10,561 nt of DNA, from the NCBI GenBank assembly GCA_001805885.1, contig MHHC01000036.1:1-10561 (forward strand). Direction: 5' to 3'. Source of the DNA: Omnitrophica WOR_2 bacterium RIFCSPLOWO2_12_FULL_51_24 (lineage in GTDB: Bacteria > Omnitrophota > Gorgyraeia > Pluralincolimonadales > Pluralincolimonadaceae). Under the pieces are notes generated by a model. It was not told the origin of the DNA and ran no database searches. It saw only the letters and a list, made by a program, of their open reading frames with translations. Both the position numbers and the translations under genes were made by a program. This document shows, in pieces, positions 1-5,936 of this stretch (positions are counted from its first letter, which is position 1; the number at the start of each line of letters is the position of its first letter).

Positions 1-443
1 AAGAAGTCCGCCCCCGTTCGTTATATTTTGATATATCCTCAAATCTCGAGGGGCAGAAGACTGGCGAACCGCTATTTACACCCGCGGTCCAGACATTTTA
101 CGCGTTGGACTGCGCCCTCGACGAGCTTATAAGAGAAGGGGTACGGAGCCGCATCAAGCGGTATAAAAATCTGGTGGTTTTACTGAGGAGAGGTTTTGAG
201 GGCGCCGGACTGAAATATCTTATCGAACCAGAATATCATTCGAACACTATAACCGCGCTCCGGCTGCCGGAAGGTATTACTTACGGCAGATTGCACGACG
301 CCTTGAAAGCGAAGGGGTTTGTGATCTACGCGGGCCAATCAAAGCTCAAGAGGGTGATCTTCAGGATAGCCAATATGGGCCAGATAACCTCCGGTGACGC
401 GCGCAGGCTTTTGGCGGCGCTCAGATCCGCGCTGAAGAGATGA
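1..443 (+). CDS. phnW: 2-aminoethylphosphonate transaminase, C-terminal part (5' end outside window)
   Basis: The reading frame is open from base 3 to the TGA at 441-443, giving about 146 residues of the C-terminal domain of a class V (fold type I) PLP aminotransferase. The motif FTPAVQTFYAL and the later pair GFVIYAG and FRIANMG match the AEP transaminase/PhnW group, which interconverts phosphonoacetaldehyde and 2-aminoethylphosphonate. The Arg of FRIANMG is the expected substrate-carboxylate-binding residue. The PLP lysine lies upstream and cannot be seen. The stop overlaps the start of the next gene (ATGA at 440-443). Because that gene is a PntC-like cytidylyltransferase, the enzyme probably works biosynthetically, making AEP, rather than in phosphonate breakdown. 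The alternative is another alanine-glyoxylate-type aminotransferase. Family assignment is firm; substrate is inferred from motif and context. Confidence 0.85.
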   Translation, partial: EVRPRSLYFDISSNLEGQKTGEPLFTPAVQTFYALDCALDELIREGVRSRIKRYKNLVVLLRRGFEGAGLKYLIEPEYHSNTITALRLPEGITYGRLHDALKAKGFVIYAGQSKLKRVIFRIANMGQITSGDARRLLAALRSALKR

Positions 444-1150
444 AAGCGATAATCCTCGCCGCCGGGATCGGCAACCGCCTGAAACCGGTGACAGACAAGA
501 TGCCGAAGTCCCTGATAAAGATCGGTGAAAAGACGATACTCGAACAAATGATAGATTCGCTTGTCAGTTTCGGCGTCAATGATATATGTTTTGTAGTCGG
601 TCATATGAGACATATGATCACCGATCTTGCAGGCAAAAAATACAAGACAGCGAAGTTCAAGTATGTAGTTAATCCCGATTATGGGCTAGGCAGCGTAGTC
701 TCATTATGGGCCGCGCGAGAGGAGTTTTCCGGAGATGATGCGCTGCTTATGGATGCAGACGTTATATTCGAGCGCGAGGTGCTAGCGAAGCTGGTGAATT
801 CAAAGAACCCGAATTGTTTTTTAATAGATAAGGATTTCAACGATACCGGCGAAGAGATGAAGGTCGCCGCATTAAATAAGAGGGTCGTGCAAATAGCGCG
901 TAAGATCTCCCGGGAACATAATGAGGCGGGGGAGGGAGTAGGTTTCTGCAGGATCTCTTCGGCGTATCACGGCGAGCTTTTAAAGGGGCTTGAAAAAAAG
1001 ATCTGCCTGAACCGCGCATGCGACTACGAGATGGCCCTCGATGATTTCATAAGGCGAGTGCCCGCGGGGTTCGAGGATATAACCGGGTTGAAATGGACCG
1101 AGGTGGATTTCCCTGAAGACATAAAGAAAGCCGAATCGCTGGGATTATGA
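440..1150 (+). CDS. pntC: PntC-like 2-aminoethylphosphonate cytidylyltransferase (NTP transferase)
   Basis: This is a 236-residue sugar-nucleotidyltransferase-fold protein. The signature loop is at residues 6-23 (LAAGIGNRL, then PKSL). A metal-binding DAD lies at 105-107, and a C-terminal WTEVDFPED (219-227) supplies the second acidic metal site. The overall layout resembles LicC-type choline-phosphate cytidylyltransferases and PntC, which activates AEP with CTP to CMP-AEP. It sits between an AEP transaminase (4-base overlap upstream) and a CDP-alcohol phosphatidyltransferase (19-base gap downstream). That order fits AEP activation for a phosphonolipid headgroup and disfavours phosphocholine synthesis. 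In some bacteria PntC and the transaminase are fused; here they are separate but overlapping. The nucleotidyltransferase assignment is strong; AEP as substrate rests on context. Confidence 0.85.
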   Translation: MKAIILAAGIGNRLKPVTDKMPKSLIKIGEKTILEQMIDSLVSFGVNDICFVVGHMRHMITDLAGKKYKTAKFKYVVNPDYGLGSVVSLWAAREEFSGDDALLMDADVIFEREVLAKLVNSKNPNCFLIDKDFNDTGEEMKVAALNKRVVQIARKISREHNEAGEGVGFCRISSAYHGELLKGLEKKICLNRACDYEMALDDFIRRVPAGFEDITGLKWTEVDFPEDIKKAESLGL

Positions 1151-1154
1151 TTCG

Positions 1155-1162
1155 AGAGGAGG
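1155..1162 (+). promoter_or_regulatory. Strong ribosome binding site for the CDP-alcohol phosphatidyltransferase
   Basis: AGAGGAGG lies seven bases before the ATG at 1170. It supports that start over alternatives and implies independent translation initiation, unlike the coupled genes around it. Confidence 0.7.
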
Positions 1163-1169
1163 CTGGGGG

Positions 1170-1817
1170 ATGAGAGGCATAAATCGGATACTTACCGCGC
1201 CGTTTACCGCATTTTTTATCAGATCGGGACTGCACCCTAATTATATTACCCTGTTAGGAGGGGCGGTCGGGATCCTGGCGTTCTTTTCATTTTCGATAGG
1301 TACAAAAGCGGGTTTTATAGTCGGGGCTTTTCTTTTCGAGGCTTTCTATATCCTGGACAATTGCGACGGCGAGGTGGCGCGCGCGCGCGGCCTATCCTCG
1401 GAATTCGGAAGCTGGATGGATACGCTGGTCGATTGTTTCATCCATGTGCTGGCCTTTATCGGGATAGGAATAGGCGCGAGCCGGATCGCGGAGAACCCGC
1501 TAATGATCTTCGTCGGGATAGCGGCCGGGATGGGGACGTTTTTATCCACCTTTGTGGCCATGCTACAGAAGACGAGAAATTACGGGTTGGCCATCCATGG
1601 GATGCCAAAAGCGCCGGCCGGCGCCGAAAAGAAGATAACGGCCATAGACCGGCTGATCGACATCCTCTCAGTTGGGGATTTTTCGCTGGTGCTGCTGCTC
1701 TTCGCGATCTTCAATAAGATGGAGCTTCTCCTGTGGCTGGGCGCGATAGGGGCCAATCTCTTTTGCATCATACTTTTAGCCATAAATTTCAAATATTTGA
1801 CAGGCCGGGAAGAATGA
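1170..1817 (+). CDS. CDP-alcohol phosphatidyltransferase, probable phosphonolipid synthase
   Basis: This is a 215-residue integral membrane protein. It carries the full CDP-alcohol phosphotransferase signature D-x2-DG-x2-AR-x8-G-x3-D-x3-D: Asp63, Asp66-Gly67, Ala70-Arg71, Gly80, Asp84 and Asp88. All catalytic and metal-binding positions are present. The N-terminal LHPNYITLLGG (21-31) is the usual entry to the first membrane helix, and hydrophobic segments follow to the C-terminus. The family transfers a headgroup phosphate between a CDP- or CMP-activated donor and an alcohol. Directly downstream of a PntC-like gene, the likely reaction is CMP-AEP plus diacylglycerol or another lipid alcohol giving an AEP-lipid and CMP. 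The acceptor cannot be read from the sequence. The stop overlaps the next ATG (ATGA at 1814-1817). Family assignment is certain; substrate is inferred. Confidence 0.9.
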   Translation: MRGINRILTAPFTAFFIRSGLHPNYITLLGGAVGILAFFSFSIGTKAGFIVGAFLFEAFYILDNCDGEVARARGLSSEFGSWMDTLVDCFIHVLAFIGIGIGASRIAENPLMIFVGIAAGMGTFLSTFVAMLQKTRNYGLAIHGMPKAPAGAEKKITAIDRLIDILSVGDFSLVLLLFAIFNKMELLLWLGAIGANLFCIILLAINFKYLTGREE

Positions 1818-2776
1818 GCCTATTTAAAAAAATAATATTTACCGCCGCGGCCGCGCTTTTCGTCTGGATAATCGCGAGGACCGGGCCGATGCTTATTTGG
1901 CGCCAGATACAATCGCTTAATTGGCTGATATTGGTCGTCATATTCGCATACCTTATAGTTTATTATCTGGATACCATGGGTTGGCGCATGGCGTTCAGAA
2001 AAGAAGTGAAGCTGCCCAACCTTTGGAGATTTTTCCTGGCGCGTCAGGCCGGCGAAGCGATCAATTACACCACTCCATCTGCGTATATAGGCGGAGAGCC
2101 GGTAAAGGCCATGGTCCTGAAGAGACGTTACGGCGTGAATATCGTAGACGGGCTTTCGAGCGTGGTGATCGCGAAGACGACGCTCTTCCTGAGCAAGGTC
2201 GTGTTTTTGCTTATGGGCGTAGTGCTGGCCTTGAGATTCTTGAGGCTCTCGAGCCTCATCGCCACGGGGATACTCTGGACGTTTATAGGAGTCCTCGGGC
2301 TCTTTGTTGTATTTGTCCTCCTTCAGAGAAAAGGGCTCTTCATGCTGGGCCTCAAGATAGCGCGTAAACTTAAATTAAGCGAAATGTTCGAGGATAAACA
2401 AGCCCATCTCGAGGAGATAGACAGGACGATAGGGAATTTTTATCTTAACGACCGGCTGCGGCTTTTAGGCTCTTTCCTCTTCCATCTCTCGGGATGGATA
2501 GCGGGTTTGATCGAGGTCTATATAATATTATATTTTATGGGCGTGCGCGTCGATTGGGTCAGGGCATTCGTGATAGAGGTGTTCATGAAGACGGCTAATT
2601 CGGCTTTCTTCTTCGTCCCGGCGGCGATTGGCGTGCAGGAAGGCGCGGGTTATGCGGTGCTTGCCGCGCTGGGCATAGGCGGAGAGGTCGGCGTAGCGCT
2701 CAGTATAATAAAGAGGATACGCGAGTTATCCTGGGCGGGTTTCGGGTTGCTCGTATACTGGAGAACGCCTAAATAG
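1814..2776 (+). CDS. HpnL-like flippase-domain membrane protein (UPF0104 / lysylphosphatidylglycerol synthase TM family)
   Basis: This is a 320-residue polytopic membrane protein. Hydrophobic segments fall near residues 5-22, 36-52, 122-140, 150-170, 220-242 and 262-288. Family landmarks are TPSAYIGGEPVKAMVL (87-102) and VPAAIGVQEGAGYA (268-281), followed by a RIRELSWAG element (301-309). These match the YbhN/HpnL group related to the flippase domain of MprF. HpnL proteins occur in hopanoid clusters, and relatives are proposed lipid transporters. The ATG at 1814 overlaps the phosphatidyltransferase stop and gives an N-terminus at the first membrane helix. An in-frame start at 1733 would lie inside the upstream gene and was not used. 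Placement after a lipid headgroup transferase suggests it moves the product lipid across the membrane; this is inference. Confidence 0.85.
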   Translation: MSLFKKIIFTAAAALFVWIIARTGPMLIWRQIQSLNWLILVVIFAYLIVYYLDTMGWRMAFRKEVKLPNLWRFFLARQAGEAINYTTPSAYIGGEPVKAMVLKRRYGVNIVDGLSSVVIAKTTLFLSKVVFLLMGVVLALRFLRLSSLIATGILWTFIGVLGLFVVFVLLQRKGLFMLGLKIARKLKLSEMFEDKQAHLEEIDRTIGNFYLNDRLRLLGSFLFHLSGWIAGLIEVYIILYFMGVRVDWVRAFVIEVFMKTANSAFFFVPAAIGVQEGAGYAVLAALGIGGEVGVALSIIKRIRELSWAGFGLLVYWRTPK

Positions 2777-2787
2777 GCAAAGAGAAG

Positions 2788-3801
2788 ATGATACTGGTGA
2801 CCGGGGCAAACGGTTTTGTGGGTTCGCACGTCGTGCGGTTATTGGTGAAGCGCGGTGAAGATGTCCGCTGCCTGGTGCGCAGGGATTCTAACCTGGTAAA
2901 TTTGGAGGAGAAGGGATTAAAAGATGATGTCGAGCTCGCCTACGGCGATGTGCGCGATCCCGATTCAATCAGGAAGGCCGTTTCAGGCGTCAAGACCGTA
3001 TACCACTTGGCCGCCTATGTCCATCTGTGGTATGTAAAACCCAAGGAAGTCTATGATATCAACTGGACAGGCTCGAAGAACCTCTTTCAGGCTTCTCTTG
3101 AGGAAGGGGTGGCTAAGGTCATCTATACCAACACGGCCGCGATCTTAAAAGGAGGGACGAAAGAAAATCCTTCCAATGAGGAATCTGTTTTGAGTTTGGA
3201 CAGTATGCCGGGGCACTATTCCCGTTCAAAGTGGCTGGCGTACGAAGAAGCGCTCAAATACGTCAAAGCGGGCCTGCCGATAGCCATCGTTAGTTTGACG
3301 ACCCCGGTGGGAGAAGGCGACTGCAAGCTCACCCCTCCGGGAAAAATGATACTCGATTATCTGAACGGCAGGCTCCCGGGTTATATCGACACCGTCATAA
3401 ATTACATCGATGTCGGGGATGCCGCGGCCGGGCACCTGCTTGCCGAGGAGAACGCGAGGATAGGGGAGCGTTATATTTTAGGCGCTTATAATTTGACTCT
3501 TGACGAGGTATTCGGGATGTTAAGTAAAATAACCGGTAAGCCGAAACCGGGCCTGAAATTTCCTGCGGCCGTCTTTTTACCGCTGGGTTTCGTGTCGCAG
3601 AAGATGTGCGAATGGGTCACGCATAAGGAGCCGCTTATCCCATGGGAAGGATTGAAGTTGGGTCGAAGACCCTTCGCGTTCGATTGCTCGAAGGCTGTCA
3701 GGGAACTCGGCCTGCCGCAGGGCGATATAGAAAACGCCTTCCGTAAATCGGTGGATTGGTTTTACGCCAAGGGTTATGTTAAAACCGGAGAAAGACGATG
3801 A
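2788..3801 (+). CDS. hpnA: HpnA-like NAD(P)-dependent epimerase/reductase (extended SDR)
   Basis: This is a 337-residue extended short-chain dehydrogenase. The N-terminal Rossmann motif GANGFVG spans residues 6-12. The catalytic Tyr144 and Lys148 lie in HYSRSK. The usual Ser/Thr position is Thr116 in YTNTAAI, where many relatives have YTSS. HLAAYVHLWY (73-82), GHYSRSKWLAYEE and PPGKMILDYLNGRLPGY resemble the hopanoid-associated sugar epimerase HpnA. HpnA is found in hopanoid side-chain loci, but its reaction is not settled, and related proteins act as dihydroflavonol reductases or sugar epimerases. The gene starts 12 bases after the upstream stop with a weak AGAGAAG site, and its own stop overlaps the ispH start (ATGA at 3798-3801). 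Family assignment is firm; substrate is unknown. Confidence 0.85.
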   Translation: MILVTGANGFVGSHVVRLLVKRGEDVRCLVRRDSNLVNLEEKGLKDDVELAYGDVRDPDSIRKAVSGVKTVYHLAAYVHLWYVKPKEVYDINWTGSKNLFQASLEEGVAKVIYTNTAAILKGGTKENPSNEESVLSLDSMPGHYSRSKWLAYEEALKYVKAGLPIAIVSLTTPVGEGDCKLTPPGKMILDYLNGRLPGYIDTVINYIDVGDAAAGHLLAEENARIGERYILGAYNLTLDEVFGMLSKITGKPKPGLKFPAAVFLPLGFVSQKMCEWVTHKEPLIPWEGLKLGRRPFAFDCSKAVRELGLPQGDIENAFRKSVDWFYAKGYVKTGERR

Positions 3802-4637
3802 GGATCTTGACACCAAAAAAGATAGGGTGCTGTTTCGGCGTCAACCGCGCCGTGAAACTCACGGAAGAAGCGCTTTCGAAAGGTGTGCCGGCCTACATAA
3901 CCGGCGAGCTTGTCCATAACGACACTATTACCCGCAAACTCTCCGAAAGGGGTTTAAGGGAGGTAAAGAGTATCAACGACGTAAAGGGCGGCACGCTTAT
4001 CATACGCGCGCACGGCATCTCTCCTGAAGAAAGGGCTAAAGTCGAAACGAAGAGGATAGAGATAGTCGACGCTACCTGCCCGATCGTAAGGCAGGCGCAG
4101 ATCGCGGCAAAGAAGCTGGAAGAGGAGGGCTATCAGGTCCTGATAGTGGGGGACAAAGACCATGCCGAGATAAAGGGGATATTGGGCCATCTGAGCGATA
4201 AGGCGCTTGTGGTCGCGAACCATAAAGAGGTGGATCAGGCAAAATTGAAATACAAGGTCGGCCTTATCTTCCAGACCACCCATTCCGTCGAACTGTGCAG
4301 GGACGTCGTGGCCGAAGTGATGAGGGTCGCGCACGAGATAAAGATAATCAACACTATCTGCGCCGATATAAGAAAACGGCAGGAAGACGCGGTCAAGCTT
4401 GCCCAGGAAGTCGACCTCATGATAGTCGTCGGGAGCCATCACAGCTCGAACACCCTGAAGCTCAAGAAACTTTGCCATAAATACAATAAGAATACGATAC
4501 AGATAGAGAATTCGAAGGACCTGAAACCGGCTGAATTGAAAGGCGTGAAATCTGTGGGCATAATCGGCGGCGCCTCGACCCCGGATATACTGATAGAGGA
4601 GGTAAAGAAGAAGCTCAGGAAGATAGGCAGAAAATGA
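3798..4637 (+). CDS. ispH: 4-hydroxy-3-methylbut-2-enyl diphosphate reductase (IspH/LytB)
   Basis: IspH is the iron-sulfur enzyme that makes IPP and DMAPP from HMBPP in the last step of the MEP isoprenoid pathway. The three cluster cysteines are present: Cys12 (CFGV), Cys94 (DATCP) and Cys188 (ICADIRKRQ). Substrate-pocket residues are also present: His40 (LVHN), His72 (RAHGIS), His122 and Glu124 (HAEIKG), Thr160/161 (QTTHS), and Ser216-Ser217-Asn218 (SSNT). At 279 residues it is close to the short bacterial form. It overlaps both neighbours by four bases. Its position between hpnA-like and hpnG-like genes links isoprenoid precursor supply to this lipid locus. An intact active site makes the functional call secure. 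Confidence 0.96.
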   Translation: MRILTPKKIGCCFGVNRAVKLTEEALSKGVPAYITGELVHNDTITRKLSERGLREVKSINDVKGGTLIIRAHGISPEERAKVETKRIEIVDATCPIVRQAQIAAKKLEEEGYQVLIVGDKDHAEIKGILGHLSDKALVVANHKEVDQAKLKYKVGLIFQTTHSVELCRDVVAEVMRVAHEIKIINTICADIRKRQEDAVKLAQEVDLMIVVGSHHSSNTLKLKKLCHKYNKNTIQIENSKDLKPAELKGVKSVGIIGGASTPDILIEEVKKKLRKIGRK

Positions 4638-5248
4638 AGAGGACCGCTGTAATTTTCGCGCTTTACTGGGAACTCAGGCCCCTCGCGCGCCGGCTGGGAA
4701 TCAATTTTTTTAAGTCGCTCTCGCCGGTGGTATTGCTCGGAGACAGAAACATTCTCCTCGCAAGAAGCGGCGTGGGTGCCGAAAGAGCCGAGAGGTTAGC
4801 GGAAAATATAATAAAAAATTTCAGGCCCGAACTTGTGATCTCGGCCGGGTTCTGCGGCGCGCTTGTCAAAGACCTTAAAATAGGAGATGTGATCGTCTCG
4901 GACCTCAAAGACCGCAAGTTATTCTGCTCGCCGCAGCCGCTCTTCACGTGCGAGGAGAAGACGGCTGCCTTCCAGAGGGAAGGGGCCATTATCGTAGATA
5001 TGGAATCCGATGCCGTGGCGTCGGCCGCGAAAAAGTATGACATCCCTTTTATCGCGGTAAAGGCGGTAAGTGATACGCTCCTCGACGAACTGCCGAGATC
5101 CTTCTTGCAGCTCCTGTCGCCGCCGAGGCTCCTGCGTTTCAAGAGGAACACCGGTCTCGCTTCAAACAACCTTGCGGAATTTCTGTTTGATTATATAAAC
5201 CCGGATTTTGCTAATGCAAAATCCGGGATAAACAAAGGAGCAGCTTGA
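4634..5248 (+). CDS. Short HpnG-like nucleoside phosphorylase/nucleosidase (MTA/SAH nucleosidase superfamily)
   Basis: This is a 204-residue member of the PNP/UDP phosphorylase superfamily. Recognisable elements are Glu13 in FALYWELRPL (the attacking-water region), SGVGAERAERLAE (45-57), SAGFCGAL (70-77), the ribose-binding Met123-Glu124 in VDMES, and the catalytic-type Asp147 in KAVSD. The pattern TCEEK and VDMESDAVASAA resembles HpnG, the hopanoid-associated phosphorylase that removes adenine from adenosylhopane. The spacing between SAGFCGAL and VDMES is about 45 residues. That is well short of the E. coli MTA/SAH nucleosidase, so the segment expected after VIVSD appears to be missing. Start and stop both overlap neighbours (4-base upstream, 1-base downstream). 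Substrates could be adenosylhopane, MTA/SAH or futalosine; the sequence alone does not decide. Confidence 0.72.
   Translation: MKRTAVIFALYWELRPLARRLGINFFKSLSPVVLLGDRNILLARSGVGAERAERLAENIIKNFRPELVISAGFCGALVKDLKIGDVIVSDLKDRKLFCSPQPLFTCEEKTAAFQREGAIIVDMESDAVASAAKKYDIPFIAVKAVSDTLLDELPRSFLQLLSPPRLLRFKRNTGLASNNLAEFLFDYINPDFANAKSGINKGAA
5200..5227. repeat. Perfect 12-bp inverted repeat with 4-base loop at the end of the hpnG-like gene
   Basis: The arms CCCGGATTTTGC (5200-5211) and GCAAAATCCGGG (5216-5227) are exact reverse complements separated by TAAT. The hairpin sits within the last codons of the nucleosidase-like gene and ends seven bases before the ribosome binding site of the epimerase gene. 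No U-run follows, so it is not a standard intrinsic terminator. It could act as an mRNA stability or processing element or modulate coupling to the next gene. Confidence 0.75.
5234..5240 (+). promoter_or_regulatory. Ribosome binding site deciding the epimerase start
   Basis: AAAGGAG lies seven bases before the ATG at 5248 but only four before the in-frame TTG at 5245. It favours the ATG, which overlaps the upstream TGA by one base (TGATG). Confidence 0.7.
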
Positions 5249-5877
5249 TGAAGATAGTGCCTGCCGTACTGACAGACAGACCCGATGAACTCAAAAGGAT
5301 GATCGCCCAATCTGAAGGCTTCTGCGACCTCGTCCAGATAGACATAATGGATGGAAAATTCGTCCCTTCGAGGAGCATTTCAGCCGGGGACCTGGCGGAG
5401 ATAAAGACAAGTTTAAAATTAGAGATCCACCTGATGGTGGATGAGCCGAGCAAATACCTCGAGCCTTTCAAAAAAGCCGGGGCGAAAAGGATAGTTTTCC
5501 ACTACGAGTCGAAAGAAGACCCGGCCGATGTCATCCGGAAGATCCGCGCGCTCGGGATGGAGGCCGGGATCGCGATAAATCCGGAAACGCCCGTTTCAAA
5601 AGTAGAAAAATACTTTAAGGATATCGATATATTGCTCTTTCTTTCCGTAAACCCGGGTTTCTACGGCAGTAAATTCATCCCGGAGGTGTGCGACAAGGCG
5701 CGTGCGGTAAATGAAAAAAAGGATAGGCCGGTCATCGCGATGGACGGGGGGTTGAAGGCCGAGAATATCATGATGATAAAAGAGGCCGGTGTCGATCTCG
5801 CCTGCGTCGGGAGCGGGCTCTTCGGCAAAGGCGACCCTAAGGAGAATTACAGGGACCTGGCCGAAAAGCTCAGGTGA
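5248..5877 (+). CDS. Ribulose-phosphate 3-epimerase family protein with altered active site
   Basis: This is a 209-residue TIM-barrel protein with clear RPE landmarks: MDGKFVP (34-40), IHLMV (60-64), NPETP (111-115), SVNPGF (133-138), DGG (166-168) and a phosphate-binding GSGLFG near the end. RPE interconverts ribulose 5-phosphate and xylulose 5-phosphate. The catalytic aspartates Asp32 and Asp166 and metal ligand His61 are retained. The first metal histidine, in the usual HIDVMDG, is Gln30 here (VQIDIMDG), and the usual N-terminal PSIL serine is Ala6 (PAVL). These changes suggest either a divergent epimerase or a paralogue acting on another sugar phosphate. The ATG at 5248 was chosen over TTG at 5245 on ribosome-binding-site spacing. 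It is the last gene of the overlapping run, and no convincing terminator directly follows. Confidence 0.82.
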   Translation: MKIVPAVLTDRPDELKRMIAQSEGFCDLVQIDIMDGKFVPSRSISAGDLAEIKTSLKLEIHLMVDEPSKYLEPFKKAGAKRIVFHYESKEDPADVIRKIRALGMEAGIAINPETPVSKVEKYFKDIDILLFLSVNPGFYGSKFIPEVCDKARAVNEKKDRPVIAMDGGLKAENIMMIKEAGVDLACVGSGLFGKGDPKENYRDLAEKLR

Positions 5878-5883
5878 TTTTTG

Positions 5884-5911
5884 TAGACATTTTGTTTTTC
5901 TGTGATATAAT
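5884..5911 (+). promoter_or_regulatory. Sigma-70-type promoter with extended -10 for the glycine-zipper gene
   Basis: A -35-like TAGACA (5884-5889) and a perfect TATAAT (5906-5911) are separated by 16 bases. TG at 5903-5904 forms an extended -10. Transcription would start near 5918, leaving a leader of about 19 bases. The surrounding sequence is AT-rich compared with the flanking genes. Confidence 0.75.
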
Positions 5912-5920
5912 TTAATCAAG

Positions 5921-5929
5921 AAGGAGGGG
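5921..5929 (+). promoter_or_regulatory. Very strong ribosome binding site
   Basis: AAGGAGGGG lies seven bases before the ATG at 5937 and is the best Shine-Dalgarno match in the window. With the strong promoter it suggests high expression of the small exported protein. Confidence 0.75.
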
Positions 5930-5936
5930 TAAAAAA

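Noticed and set aside
1377..1389. Alternating GC run that could form Z-DNA
   Set aside because: It encodes the Ala-Arg-Ala-Arg part of the essential CDP-alcohol transferase motif, so coding constraint explains it.
1611..1624. Perfect 14-base palindrome GCGCCGGCCGGCGC
   Set aside because: It is GC-only, within coding sequence for Ala/Pro/Gly codons, and has no associated signal; likely coincidence.
1361..1717. 118-codon plus-strand frame inside the phosphatidyltransferase
   Set aside because: The catalytic motif of the phosphatidyltransferase spans this region in another frame, and the alternative product is Arg/Gly-rich without domains.
3660..3672. Small hairpin GGGTC-GAA-GACCC
   Set aside because: A five-bp stem inside the HpnA-like gene without a U-run is too weak to call functional.
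3954..4478. 174-codon minus-strand open frame
   Set aside because: It is antisense to ispH, whose cluster cysteines and pocket residues are all intact, and its translation shows no family features.
4663..5169. 168-codon minus-strand open frame
   Set aside because: It is antisense to the HpnG-like gene, Ser/Arg/Leu-rich with no motif, and has no upstream signals.
5865..5902. Possible terminator after the epimerase gene (T-rich stretch)
   Set aside because: T-runs are present but no stable GC-rich stem precedes them; the sequence is better explained as the promoter of the next gene.
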